Assembly: GCA_947457075.1 (NCBI GenBank)
Contig: CANGUG010000007.1
Coordinates: 83,038 to 147,037 of the forward strand
Length of the DNA stretch: 64,000 bases
Direction: 5' to 3'
From: Bacteroidota bacterium
GTDB taxonomy: Bacteria; Bacteroidota; Bacteroidia; Chitinophagales; Chitinophagaceae
In this document: piece by piece, positions 55,795 to 63,097 of the stretch
How the letters are laid out: each line of letters opens with the position of its first letter
Numbering within the stretch: the first letter of the stretch is position 1
Notes under the pieces: generated by a model
Seen by the model: only the letters and a program-made list of their open reading frames with translations
Databases searched by the model: none
What the model was told of the DNA's origin: nothing
Program-made: the position numbers and the translations under genes

Positions 55795-58017
55795 TTATCT
55801 TACCCAATACCAAATAATATCTGGATTTGTATTGGTTGAAGTTCCGCCAGAAGCATCTGAAAGCCAAGGGGCAGGTGAATAATATTGATTATTTGCAACC
55901 ATGGTTCCCCACCAGTTTCCAGTTCCACTAGCCAAAGTAATATAACCAGTGCCGGAACCAGTTGTGCTACTATACCATGGCATTCTTTGTGAAATACCAT
56001 TGTTGGCCGTATTATAATTCCAACTACCAAATTTAGTATTTACAGTCACATCCGTTTGGGTGTTGTCTGTTTTTACAAAACTATAATTTCCATTGGCAGT
56101 CCAAATACCTCCAAAACTTCTTCGTGACCCTGCATCTATCATATATTGAAAACCACTCGCCGTTTTTTTAATAAAATCAGCCCAACCAATAATGGAATAA
56201 CTTACAGTTGCAGTATTTGTTATGTCTGCATTAGAAGTAAATGGTATTAAGGTATTGTATGCAATTGCATTTGAATAAGTCCATACCGAGTTAGATGAGT
56301 TTTTCAAAATCAAAGTCCAACCACCTCCATCAGTAGTCATATCGGCATAAATTTTAAATGGCTGTCCTCCATTGATATTCGCATTTTTAATCCAATAAAA
56401 TCCATCGGTCGAGCTTGGATAATCCTGCTTAATTTGAAATGCACTAGAGGATGCTGTATTGGGACTTAAGCCATCTTTTTCTGCATAAAATTTGGACTTA
56501 TTCGCATTGAAATTATTTTCAATTTCCTGTGGCGTTAGTTCACGGTTATACAATTTAAAATTGGCCAGATTCATAGAAACTAACCAAGATGTTCCATATG
56601 CCCAGCTTGAAATTCTTCCAACACCCGAATTGAATGTGGCATTCACTGGATTAAATGAAGTTAAAATTTGTTGTAAAGCTTGACTTTCACTATTTACATA
56701 AATTTTATTATTTGTTTTTGATCCAGCATACATTACAAAAACTAAGTGTCTCCATGCACCTTTTATACCTAAATAATTTACTCTGGCACTAGTGATTCCA
56801 TATTGATCACTATTGGCGGTGTTAAAACCAATACTTCCATCTTTTATAAATGCATCATAAAGATTAAATCCAAAATACATCCCATCTGCAAGTGTATTCG
56901 ACTTCACCCACATTTCAATAGTCACCACATTTGTACTTCCAATATTAGCATTAAAATCTGCATATGCATTGGTTCCATTAAAAACAATTGACCCTCCATT
57001 GGCAGCACTAAATGTGGTATTTGTTAATGTTACATTTGAGCCATTCCCGGATAAATCATTCCAAGTACTACCGCTACCACTATAACTAGCGGTGTTGCCT
57101 GCATCTAAATGCAATACCAATCCTGAATTAGAAATACAAGTTATTGAAACGGATCCATCACCAGTTGTATTTAGAGTTCCATAAGAATTAATGCCTGTAA
57201 TCGATTTTGTTGCACCACCTGCTCCTCCTCCAGTAGCTGCACCACCTCCAGCACCGCCACCACCCCCATAAAAACCGCCGCCTCCACCGCCGCCTCCATT
57301 CCATGAACTTACACCACCATTGGTACCCCCATTTCCACCATTTATATTAGCTCCATTTCCTCCTCTGGTGCCAGTTGCAACATCAAATGGCTCTCCACCT
57401 TGACCAGCAATTGAATTGGTTGCTGCATAACCATATTGATATCTACCATTGGTTATATAAGCATTTTGAGAAACAGTTGGTTCACTTCCATTACTTGATG
57501 TTCCTGTAATATTATTTCCAGCATTACCTCCTGTATAATCTGATCCAGTTGAAATCCCCGCACCACCGCCACCGCCACCAGCAATGACTAATGCATTGGC
57601 AATGGCTGGGGACACACTTGTAAATACACCCGATAATCCTCCACCCGCACCTCCATAGTATGTTCCTTCACCACCACTTCCACCAAATCCATATTTTGCG
57701 GTTGCTGATTGACCTGGATGTCCACCCACTACAATATATAAAACCTGGCCAGGCGTTACGTTTAAAGTAGTTGTAATATTTGCACCTGCTCCACCCACTT
57801 GCCCTCTTGCGCCCGTTCCCCCCTTCGCTCCAATGGCATTTACTTGGATAGCGGTAACTCTATTGGGTACGATAAATTGTTGAATCACTCCTGTGTATGA
57901 AAAAACTTGTGTATTTATTCCAAGTGGTTTTCTTAAAGCAAAATTGCGCGCAACAATTTGCGCATTTGATTGTATCGAACAAGCGATAAAAAATAATATG
58001 TAAATGAATTTACGCAT
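55795..58017 (-). CDS. Secreted glycine-rich, LamG-like and fibrinogen-C-like protein
   Basis: 740 residues with a signal peptide ending near SNAQ (residue 19). Domains in order: a glycine-rich region (about 60-285) with runs such as GGGGGGGGF and GGAGGG; a LamG/concanavalin-like domain (about 300-500, LVLHLDAGNTASYSG, MWVKSNT, FKLYNRELTPQEI); a fibrinogen-C-like domain (about 540-740) with KIYADMTTDGGGWTLIL and the end IIWYWVR. The combination suggests a surface-exposed sugar- or protein-binding adhesin. No type IX C-terminal sorting domain is visible. It follows the head-only gene by 1 base. Confidence 0.85.
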   Translation of the reverse strand: MRKFIYILFFIACSIQSNAQIVARNFALRKPLGINTQVFSYTGVIQQFIVPNRVTAIQVNAIGAKGGTGARGQVGGAGANITTTLNVTPGQVLYIVVGGHPGQSATAKYGFGGSGGEGTYYGGAGGGLSGVFTSVSPAIANALVIAGGGGGGAGISTGSDYTGGNAGNNITGTSSNGSEPTVSQNAYITNGRYQYGYAATNSIAGQGGEPFDVATGTRGGNGANINGGNGGTNGGVSSWNGGGGGGGGFYGGGGGAGGGAATGGGAGGATKSITGINSYGTLNTTGDGSVSITCISNSGLVLHLDAGNTASYSGSGSTWNDLSGNGSNVTLTNTTFSAANGGSIVFNGTNAYADFNANIGSTNVVTIEMWVKSNTLADGMYFGFNLYDAFIKDGSIGFNTANSDQYGITSARVNYLGIKGAWRHLVFVMYAGSKTNNKIYVNSESQALQQILTSFNPVNATFNSGVGRISSWAYGTSWLVSMNLANFKLYNRELTPQEIENNFNANKSKFYAEKDGLSPNTASSSAFQIKQDYPSSTDGFYWIKNANINGGQPFKIYADMTTDGGGWTLILKNSSNSVWTYSNAIAYNTLIPFTSNADITNTATVSYSIIGWADFIKKTASGFQYMIDAGSRRSFGGIWTANGNYSFVKTDNTQTDVTVNTKFGSWNYNTANNGISQRMPWYSSTTGSGTGYITLASGTGNWWGTMVANNQYYSPAPWLSDASGGTSTNTNPDIIWYWVR

Positions 58018-58018
58018 C

Positions 58019-58639
58019 CTAAAAAATACTATCTCCCATTACAAAACCCGAAGTGGTCGTATTCATCACTAAACCTACTACACTATTGGTTGCTCTTGTT
58101 GTTAATCCGTTTGCTGAATTTAAAGTGACACTTGAACCTGCTAGGGTAATCGTACCCACCCCTCCTTGAATAATTTGACAACTAAAACCAACCGGTAAAG
58201 TATTGGGAACCGTTACAGTGATATTAGAGGCAGAAGTAATTAAAAACACTTTGTTATTATCTGTTGCGCCTAAAGTAAAACCAGCTGTTCTACTATTGTC
58301 AATAATAAGTCCAGCAGAAATTTGAACCCAAGCAGTACCATTATAATAATAGTAACCTGGAGTAACATTATTTGGAGCAGTTCCTGCACTTGCAGTATTG
58401 TATATTAATAATCCTGTTGCAGGAGTAATGGAAGTACCTGCTGCATTCTTAATGGTGGTATTATCGTTTGTACCTGTCAATGCAATTCGTGGAGGCAAAA
58501 AACCTTGCGTTGAAGAAGCCACTTCCAATTTTGCAGAGGCATTGGGTGTGGTGGTACCAATACCCGTTTGCGCACTCACTTTGAAAGCATTGAAAGTAAA
58601 GGCCAACATTAATAAAATATATATAGCTCCTTTTTTCAT
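58019..58639 (-). CDS. Secreted head-only protein sharing the QTGIGTTTP start
   Basis: 206 residues, signal peptide ending near VSAQ (residue 24). The mature part starts QTGIGTTTPNASAKLEV and closely follows the N-terminal region of the first S74 protein (GFLPPRIALTGTN, GYYYYNGTAWVQIS). The rest is beta-rich (FLITSASNITVTVPNTLP, CQIIQGGVGTITLAGSS). There is no S74 domain. It could be a partner or cap of the longer fibres, or a truncated relative. It lies 1 base upstream of the glycine-rich gene and 4 bases after the second S74 gene. Confidence 0.85.
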   Translation of the reverse strand: MKKGAIYILLMLAFTFNAFKVSAQTGIGTTTPNASAKLEVASSTQGFLPPRIALTGTNDNTTIKNAAGTSITPATGLLIYNTASAGTAPNNVTPGYYYYNGTAWVQISAGLIIDNSRTAGFTLGATDNNKVFLITSASNITVTVPNTLPVGFSCQIIQGGVGTITLAGSSVTLNSANGLTTRATNSVVGLVMNTTTSGFVMGDSIF

Positions 58640-58643
58640 GAAT

Positions 58644-60449
58644 TTATTGGTTCAACTTTGCTTCTAATTTTAACAAGCGCTCTTGTATATCCCTTATAGT
58701 TTGCGCTAATCGTTCCTTGTCCTTTTTTAAATTATTGATCGTTTCTTCTTGCTCCTGAATGGCTTTGACTAAAATGGGTGTGAGCTTACCATAATCCAGT
58801 GTCTGAGGAATGATTTTTCCATTCGAATCTACAGCATCTTTTTGCCCTGTTACAAGATAGGGTAATACATTTTGTAGCTCATGCGCCATGAATCCATACA
58901 TCCTAGAATCATCAACCTTCCAAGCAAAATCATAGGTCTTTAATCGATTAATCAATTCTAATCCTTTAAACGGTTTCAGGTCTTTTTTCAATCGATAATC
59001 CGAGGTGGTATTATAGGATACAGAACTTCCATTAGGGGCCATTATCTGACCAATCGTGTTCCCTTGGTTTTGAAACATCATAAATTCATGGTATCCGTTT
59101 CCCCAGAATTGATTAGTATTTCCGTTTAATATCATCATACCATTGTTGTCACTGGTCGTGCTTTCTATATACACTGATGTATTATCCGAAGACTGAACAT
59201 GTAATCTTCTAGAGGGTGAAGCAGTTCCAATACCCACTCTATTATCAGTGTCAATGGTTAAAATAGGCCAATTTAAACCTGTAAAATTCCAATTAGGTAT
59301 AATCTTAAATTTATCTCCATCGCCATTATCCATCCCCATAGAATATCCTCTAATTCCACTAATATCGAATGAAAGGTAGGGGCTTCCTCCACCACTCCCT
59401 GTTGTACGAAGGGCGAGTATTGAATTTGCAGAACTAGAGCTGGAATTTGTATTAAGGAGATAAATACTAGGTAATGTGTTATTTGCAGGATCTGTTGGAC
59501 CTGCTGTATTCCCATTTTGAATATGAAGCGCAGTCGATGGACTTGAAACTCCAATGCCTAATTTCCCATCTGCATTTATTCTCATCCTCTCTGTTCCTGC
59601 AGTTCTCATAACTATATTACTTCCCATATCAGCAACATTGGAATATCCACTTAAATCAATCGACGCTTGAGTATTTGAATTAGTTCCTCCCCCAGCTGAC
59701 AATCGTAAAAATCCATCATCAGCCCCATCTCCTTGTGAAGAACCTCCACCAGCGCCTACTCCTCTGATTTCATAATTTCCTATCGAACTAGTATTCAAAC
59801 CAGGCCTTGACGTACTATTGCCAAATCCTGCAAAAATTCGTATCCCTCCGCCATCCAAATTAAGTTTAGCTGAAGGAGTTGCAGTTCCTAATCCTACATT
59901 CCCGTTTTCTAAAATGGAGATTCCATTCATTTCACTATTACCATTAAAAATTCTAAAACGAGCATTTGAAGATGTTGTTCCATATTGATCAACCGTCCAA
60001 TCTACCGTACTTCCTTGTAAAGATCTTTTAAATATAATTTGTCCTCCCTCAAATTGTGTGGAGGTTGGATTTAATAAAATTTCACCTCCTATTGTGCCAC
60101 CTGTATTCCCTACTGTTAAGGTGCTTGATGGATTGGTAGTTCCAATCCCTACTTGTCCTCCATTGGGGTTAATTGCTAAATTAAAATTAGTTCCATAGGC
60201 TGTTTTATTTCTTGCTTGCATCCAAGAATAGGTGGAAGAAGCACCCAAACCAAAATCTAACACATGATCCCCCACTGTGGCACCTAATCTAAAATGACCG
60301 TTTGCTGATGAACCTGAAGTACTCGGATTTGCTGTTGCATTCACCACTTCAAATTTATTCACAGGTGCCGTGGTACCAATACCTGTTTGTCCAAAAGAAG
60401 GATTTAAATAGATAGACGTTAAAAATAATATCGTAATTCTTTTTCTCAT
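58644..60449 (-). CDS. Secreted repeat protein with C-terminal peptidase S74 chaperone domain (2)
   Basis: 601 residues from the ATG at 60449; the frame is open to 60470. A signal peptide (ending FGQ, about residue 20) is followed by QTGIGTTAPVNKFEV, a beta-solenoid-like body with repeated GIGTTNP/GLGTATP/GIGVSSP motifs, and an S74 domain with SDYRLK near 482-487, ending in a coiled coil. A 193-bp part near its 5' end is almost identical to the third S74 gene. It follows the discoidin/fibrinogen-like gene by 8 bases. Confidence 0.88.
   Translation of the reverse strand: MRKRITILFLTSIYLNPSFGQTGIGTTAPVNKFEVVNATANPSTSGSSANGHFRLGATVGDHVLDFGLGASSTYSWMQARNKTAYGTNFNLAINPNGGQVGIGTTNPSSTLTVGNTGGTIGGEILLNPTSTQFEGGQIIFKRSLQGSTVDWTVDQYGTTSSNARFRIFNGNSEMNGISILENGNVGLGTATPSAKLNLDGGGIRIFAGFGNSTSRPGLNTSSIGNYEIRGVGAGGGSSQGDGADDGFLRLSAGGGTNSNTQASIDLSGYSNVADMGSNIVMRTAGTERMRINADGKLGIGVSSPSTALHIQNGNTAGPTDPANNTLPSIYLLNTNSSSSSANSILALRTTGSGGGSPYLSFDISGIRGYSMGMDNGDGDKFKIIPNWNFTGLNWPILTIDTDNRVGIGTASPSRRLHVQSSDNTSVYIESTTSDNNGMMILNGNTNQFWGNGYHEFMMFQNQGNTIGQIMAPNGSSVSYNTTSDYRLKKDLKPFKGLELINRLKTYDFAWKVDDSRMYGFMAHELQNVLPYLVTGQKDAVDSNGKIIPQTLDYGKLTPILVKAIQEQEETINNLKKDKERLAQTIRDIQERLLKLEAKLNQ
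60175..60367. repeat. 193-bp near-identical duplicate of 62564-62756
   Basis: 60175-60367 (second S74 gene) and 62564-62756 (third S74 gene) align without gaps at an offset of 2389 bases with about 5 mismatches. Flanking sequence diverges much more. Confidence 0.9.
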
Positions 60450-60457
60450 ATATATTA

Positions 60458-61801
60458 TTATCTTATCCAAATTTGATGATGGGTGCTATTAGCAGAGTTA
60501 TTCGGAAAATCATCTACTTCCCAACGATACGCTGATCCATAAATACCCCAATGGTACGTTCCATGGAAGTACATAGGGAAATTAGTCATTGAATTATTTG
60601 CTTCATTTGAAAAAAACGAACCAGCACTTGCAGGAAGATATGCATTATGTCCAGTTAAAGCGGTAAAGCTAGATTGTATACCACTTGCACTACCAGAGCC
60701 TGTTTTAAAATAATTTATCGTACCTGCATGTGAAGTTTTAAAATGAATGGTTCTGGTATGAGCCGAAGTTTTTCCGTAAAATCTTAACTCTGAAAATGTA
60801 TATGTATTTAAATAACTCGATGAAACATGTCCCCAGGTAGTGGTGGAAGCAGATTCATTCGTTCCTAAAGTAGTTGAACCTAATAAAGGAAGTGTATTTG
60901 TTTTTACCACTAAAGCAGGATTGGTATTCGCTGCATGTAAATAATTTAGTACTAGTGTCCATCCACCTCCATCGGTAGTCATATCGCAATAACAACTTGT
61001 AGTGGGCTGTGCACCTACTACCCCATCAGGATCGATATTATATATTCCAGAAACAGCACTCGCATTATTATTTAATATTTCTTTACAAGATTTAAAAATT
61101 TGCTCACGCAATAAAACACCCATGCGCATGGATGCGAAATTTAAAACCGAGACGGGTGTCACACGTACATATCTTGCATACATCACATTAGGAAAATTCC
61201 TAAAAACTTTTGTGTTTCTATCTGAATTAAGTGAAGTGTTAGCGTAAACAGTCACCCAATTAGCATTATCAGGACTCACTTCCACTTTGGCACTAGTAAC
61301 CCATTGATCCATATTAGCTCTGCCTTGTGTTACAATACCTTGAACCCATTGAATAGATTTAAGGTCATAAAGTAAAAAATCAGCTCCATTATTTGCAGAC
61401 CCTGCTGACCAGGCCTGATCAGAATCTATCCAGGGTTTATAATGTGTTACACCATATGCATCACCCGAAAACACAGAATTAGAAGACCAATTGGCTTGAA
61501 CATTCAAAGACTCAGTTGGTGGTGAAGCATTAAAAATAGTAGCTGCAATCCATTTACTTGTTGAACTAGGTAAAGCCAACCTTGCCGAACCATTAAATGT
61601 TATTTTATTTGAATAAACATTGTTACCCGCAGGAATTGTTACTGTATGGCCAGTTAAAATATTTGCATTGCCTGTTAAATCCTTAGGACTGGTCCAAGTA
61701 GCTGAATTGTTAAAATTGCCAGACCCCGTACTATTTGTAGAAGTTTGCGCTTGCACAATGAATGAAAGCATAAAAAATGATATGAAAAGTAAAATTTTCA
61801 T
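60458..61801 (-). CDS. Secreted discoidin- and fibrinogen-C-like protein
   Basis: 447 residues with a signal peptide ending near IVQAQ (residue 19). An N-terminal beta-rich segment (about 20-75) is followed by an F5/8-type-C (discoidin) domain (about 80-230) with VQGIVTQGRANMDQWVTSAKVE and ARYVRVTPVS, then a fibrinogen-C-like domain (about 235-447) with SCKEILNNNASAVSGIYNI, SCYCDMTTDGGGWTLVLN and the end HHQIWIR. Such combinations are more familiar from animal lectins. It lies 2 bases after the third S74 gene. Confidence 0.87.
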   Translation of the reverse strand: MKILLFISFFMLSFIVQAQTSTNSTGSGNFNNSATWTSPKDLTGNANILTGHTVTIPAGNNVYSNKITFNGSARLALPSSTSKWIAATIFNASPPTESLNVQANWSSNSVFSGDAYGVTHYKPWIDSDQAWSAGSANNGADFLLYDLKSIQWVQGIVTQGRANMDQWVTSAKVEVSPDNANWVTVYANTSLNSDRNTKVFRNFPNVMYARYVRVTPVSVLNFASMRMGVLLREQIFKSCKEILNNNASAVSGIYNIDPDGVVGAQPTTSCYCDMTTDGGGWTLVLNYLHAANTNPALVVKTNTLPLLGSTTLGTNESASTTTWGHVSSSYLNTYTFSELRFYGKTSAHTRTIHFKTSHAGTINYFKTGSGSASGIQSSFTALTGHNAYLPASAGSFFSNEANNSMTNFPMYFHGTYHWGIYGSAYRWEVDDFPNNSANSTHHQIWIR

Positions 61802-61803
61802 GA

Positions 61804-62835
61804 TTATTTTTTATTATTTTTCTTATTTATCTGAATCTTTAAACTATCAATTTGCTTTTGCTGCTCTTTGATTGCTTCCACTAATAAAGCAACCAATTTA
61901 TCATATTTAACAGAGCGGTATTCGTCCTTTGTGTTTTCCTTAGTTACAATTTCAGGAACTACTTTTTCTACTTCTTGTGCAATAAATCCCAATTCGTCTT
62001 GTGAACCAAAATTCTTTTCTGGAAAAGCTTCTTTATTCCAATTAAAATAAACCCCTCTTAAGGCTTTTACTTTATCTAATGCATTTTCAACTGTCTTTAT
62101 GTTTTTCTTAAAACGAATATCCGAAGAACCTGCTATTGAGTTAGCAATGATATCTCCATTTACTTGTAACTTGGCAGTTGGTGCTGTAGTTCCAATCCCA
62201 ACATTGCCCGCATTGTCGATACGAAGCCTTTCGCTTCCGCCGGTTCGCATTACTATGTTACTATTCATATCATCTAGTGCTGAAAAGCCACTTAAATCAA
62301 TGGATGCCTGAACACTAACGCTTGTTCCACCCCCGGCAGATAATCTTAAAAATCCATCATCTGCCCCATCGGTTTGTGTAGTTCCACTTCCTCCTGAACC
62401 AACCCCTCTTATTTCATAACTACCAATGGTACTCGAATTTAATGAGGGCCTAGGTGTATTATTTGGAAAACCGTCGGCAATTCTAAAACCACCACCAACT
62501 ATATTCAACTTGGCTGTAGGTGATGTAGTTCCAATACCAACATTGCCTCCATTGGGATTCAAGGCTAAATTAAAATTAGTTCCATAGGCTGTTTTATTTC
62601 TTGCTTGCAACCAAGAATAGGTGGCAGAAGCACCCAAACCAAAATCTAACACATGATCCCCCACTGTGGCACCTAATCTAAAATGACCGTTTGCTGATGA
62701 ACCTGAAGTACTCGGATTTGCGGTTGCAGTAACCACTTCAAATTTATTCACAGGTGTAGTGGTACCTATACCGGTTTGCGCATTGGCTTTTGCCAATGCA
62801 CTTATAGCCAATACAATGAACACTACTTTTTTCAC
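61804..62835 (-). CDS. Secreted repeat protein with C-terminal peptidase S74 chaperone domain (3)
   Basis: 343 residues, signal peptide ending near ANAQ (residue 20). The mature protein starts QTGIGTTTPVNKFEV. Two further GIGTTSP/GIGTTAP repeats frame a body like that of the second S74 protein, and the S74 domain carries SDIRFK near 238-243, ending in a coiled coil (QKQIDSLKIQINKKNN). The C-terminal domain (ALRGVYFNWNKEAF, LGFIAQEVEKVVPEIV) belongs to a different S74 subtype from the other two. It lies 2 bases after the HTH gene. Confidence 0.9.
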   Translation of the reverse strand: MKKVVFIVLAISALAKANAQTGIGTTTPVNKFEVVTATANPSTSGSSANGHFRLGATVGDHVLDFGLGASATYSWLQARNKTAYGTNFNLALNPNGGNVGIGTTSPTAKLNIVGGGFRIADGFPNNTPRPSLNSSTIGSYEIRGVGSGGSGTTQTDGADDGFLRLSAGGGTSVSVQASIDLSGFSALDDMNSNIVMRTGGSERLRIDNAGNVGIGTTAPTAKLQVNGDIIANSIAGSSDIRFKKNIKTVENALDKVKALRGVYFNWNKEAFPEKNFGSQDELGFIAQEVEKVVPEIVTKENTKDEYRSVKYDKLVALLVEAIKEQQKQIDSLKIQINKKNNKK

Positions 62836-62837
62836 GA

Positions 62838-63059
62838 TTATACAATTTTATGCTCCTGTGCCAATTTAAATAACTCGATATTATTACGCACACCAGTTTT
62901 AGAAAGTATATTCTTTTTAAAAGTGGAGATAGTATTAGATTTTAATTCCAAGGAAGCACTAATGTCTTTCACTTGCGCCCCTTGCAACATTAAATCCAAA
63001 ACCTCCTTCTCTCTTTTGGAGAGAATATTAAAAGGATTTGTCATCGTTAAGTTTTCCAT
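62838..63059 (-). CDS. Stand-alone LuxR/GerE-type HTH protein
   Basis: 73 residues; an alternative ATG five codons later (MTNPFN) is possible. The whole protein is one GerE-type DNA-binding domain (LSKREKEVLDLMLQGAQVKDISASL, then LKSNTISTFKKNILSKTGV). There is no receiver, PAS or ligand-binding domain. It is embedded between the repeat adhesin (38-base gap) and the third S74 gene (2-base gap), so it is probably a small regulator made from the cluster's own transcript. Confidence 0.88.
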   Translation of the reverse strand: MENLTMTNPFNILSKREKEVLDLMLQGAQVKDISASLELKSNTISTFKKNILSKTGVRNNIELFKLAQEHKIV

Positions 63060-63097
63060 TATTATATACTTAATATTTATTTAATTAGGTTAGGTTT

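Noticed and set aside
57180..57760. Low-complexity tract as a possible CRISPR or tandem array
   Set aside because: The repeats are irregular GGN codons of the glycine-rich region; there are no spacers or regular units.
54062..62835. Prophage on the basis of S74 tail-spike domains
   Set aside because: No capsid, terminase, integrase or other phage gene is present, and the proteins carry signal peptides, which phage spikes do not.
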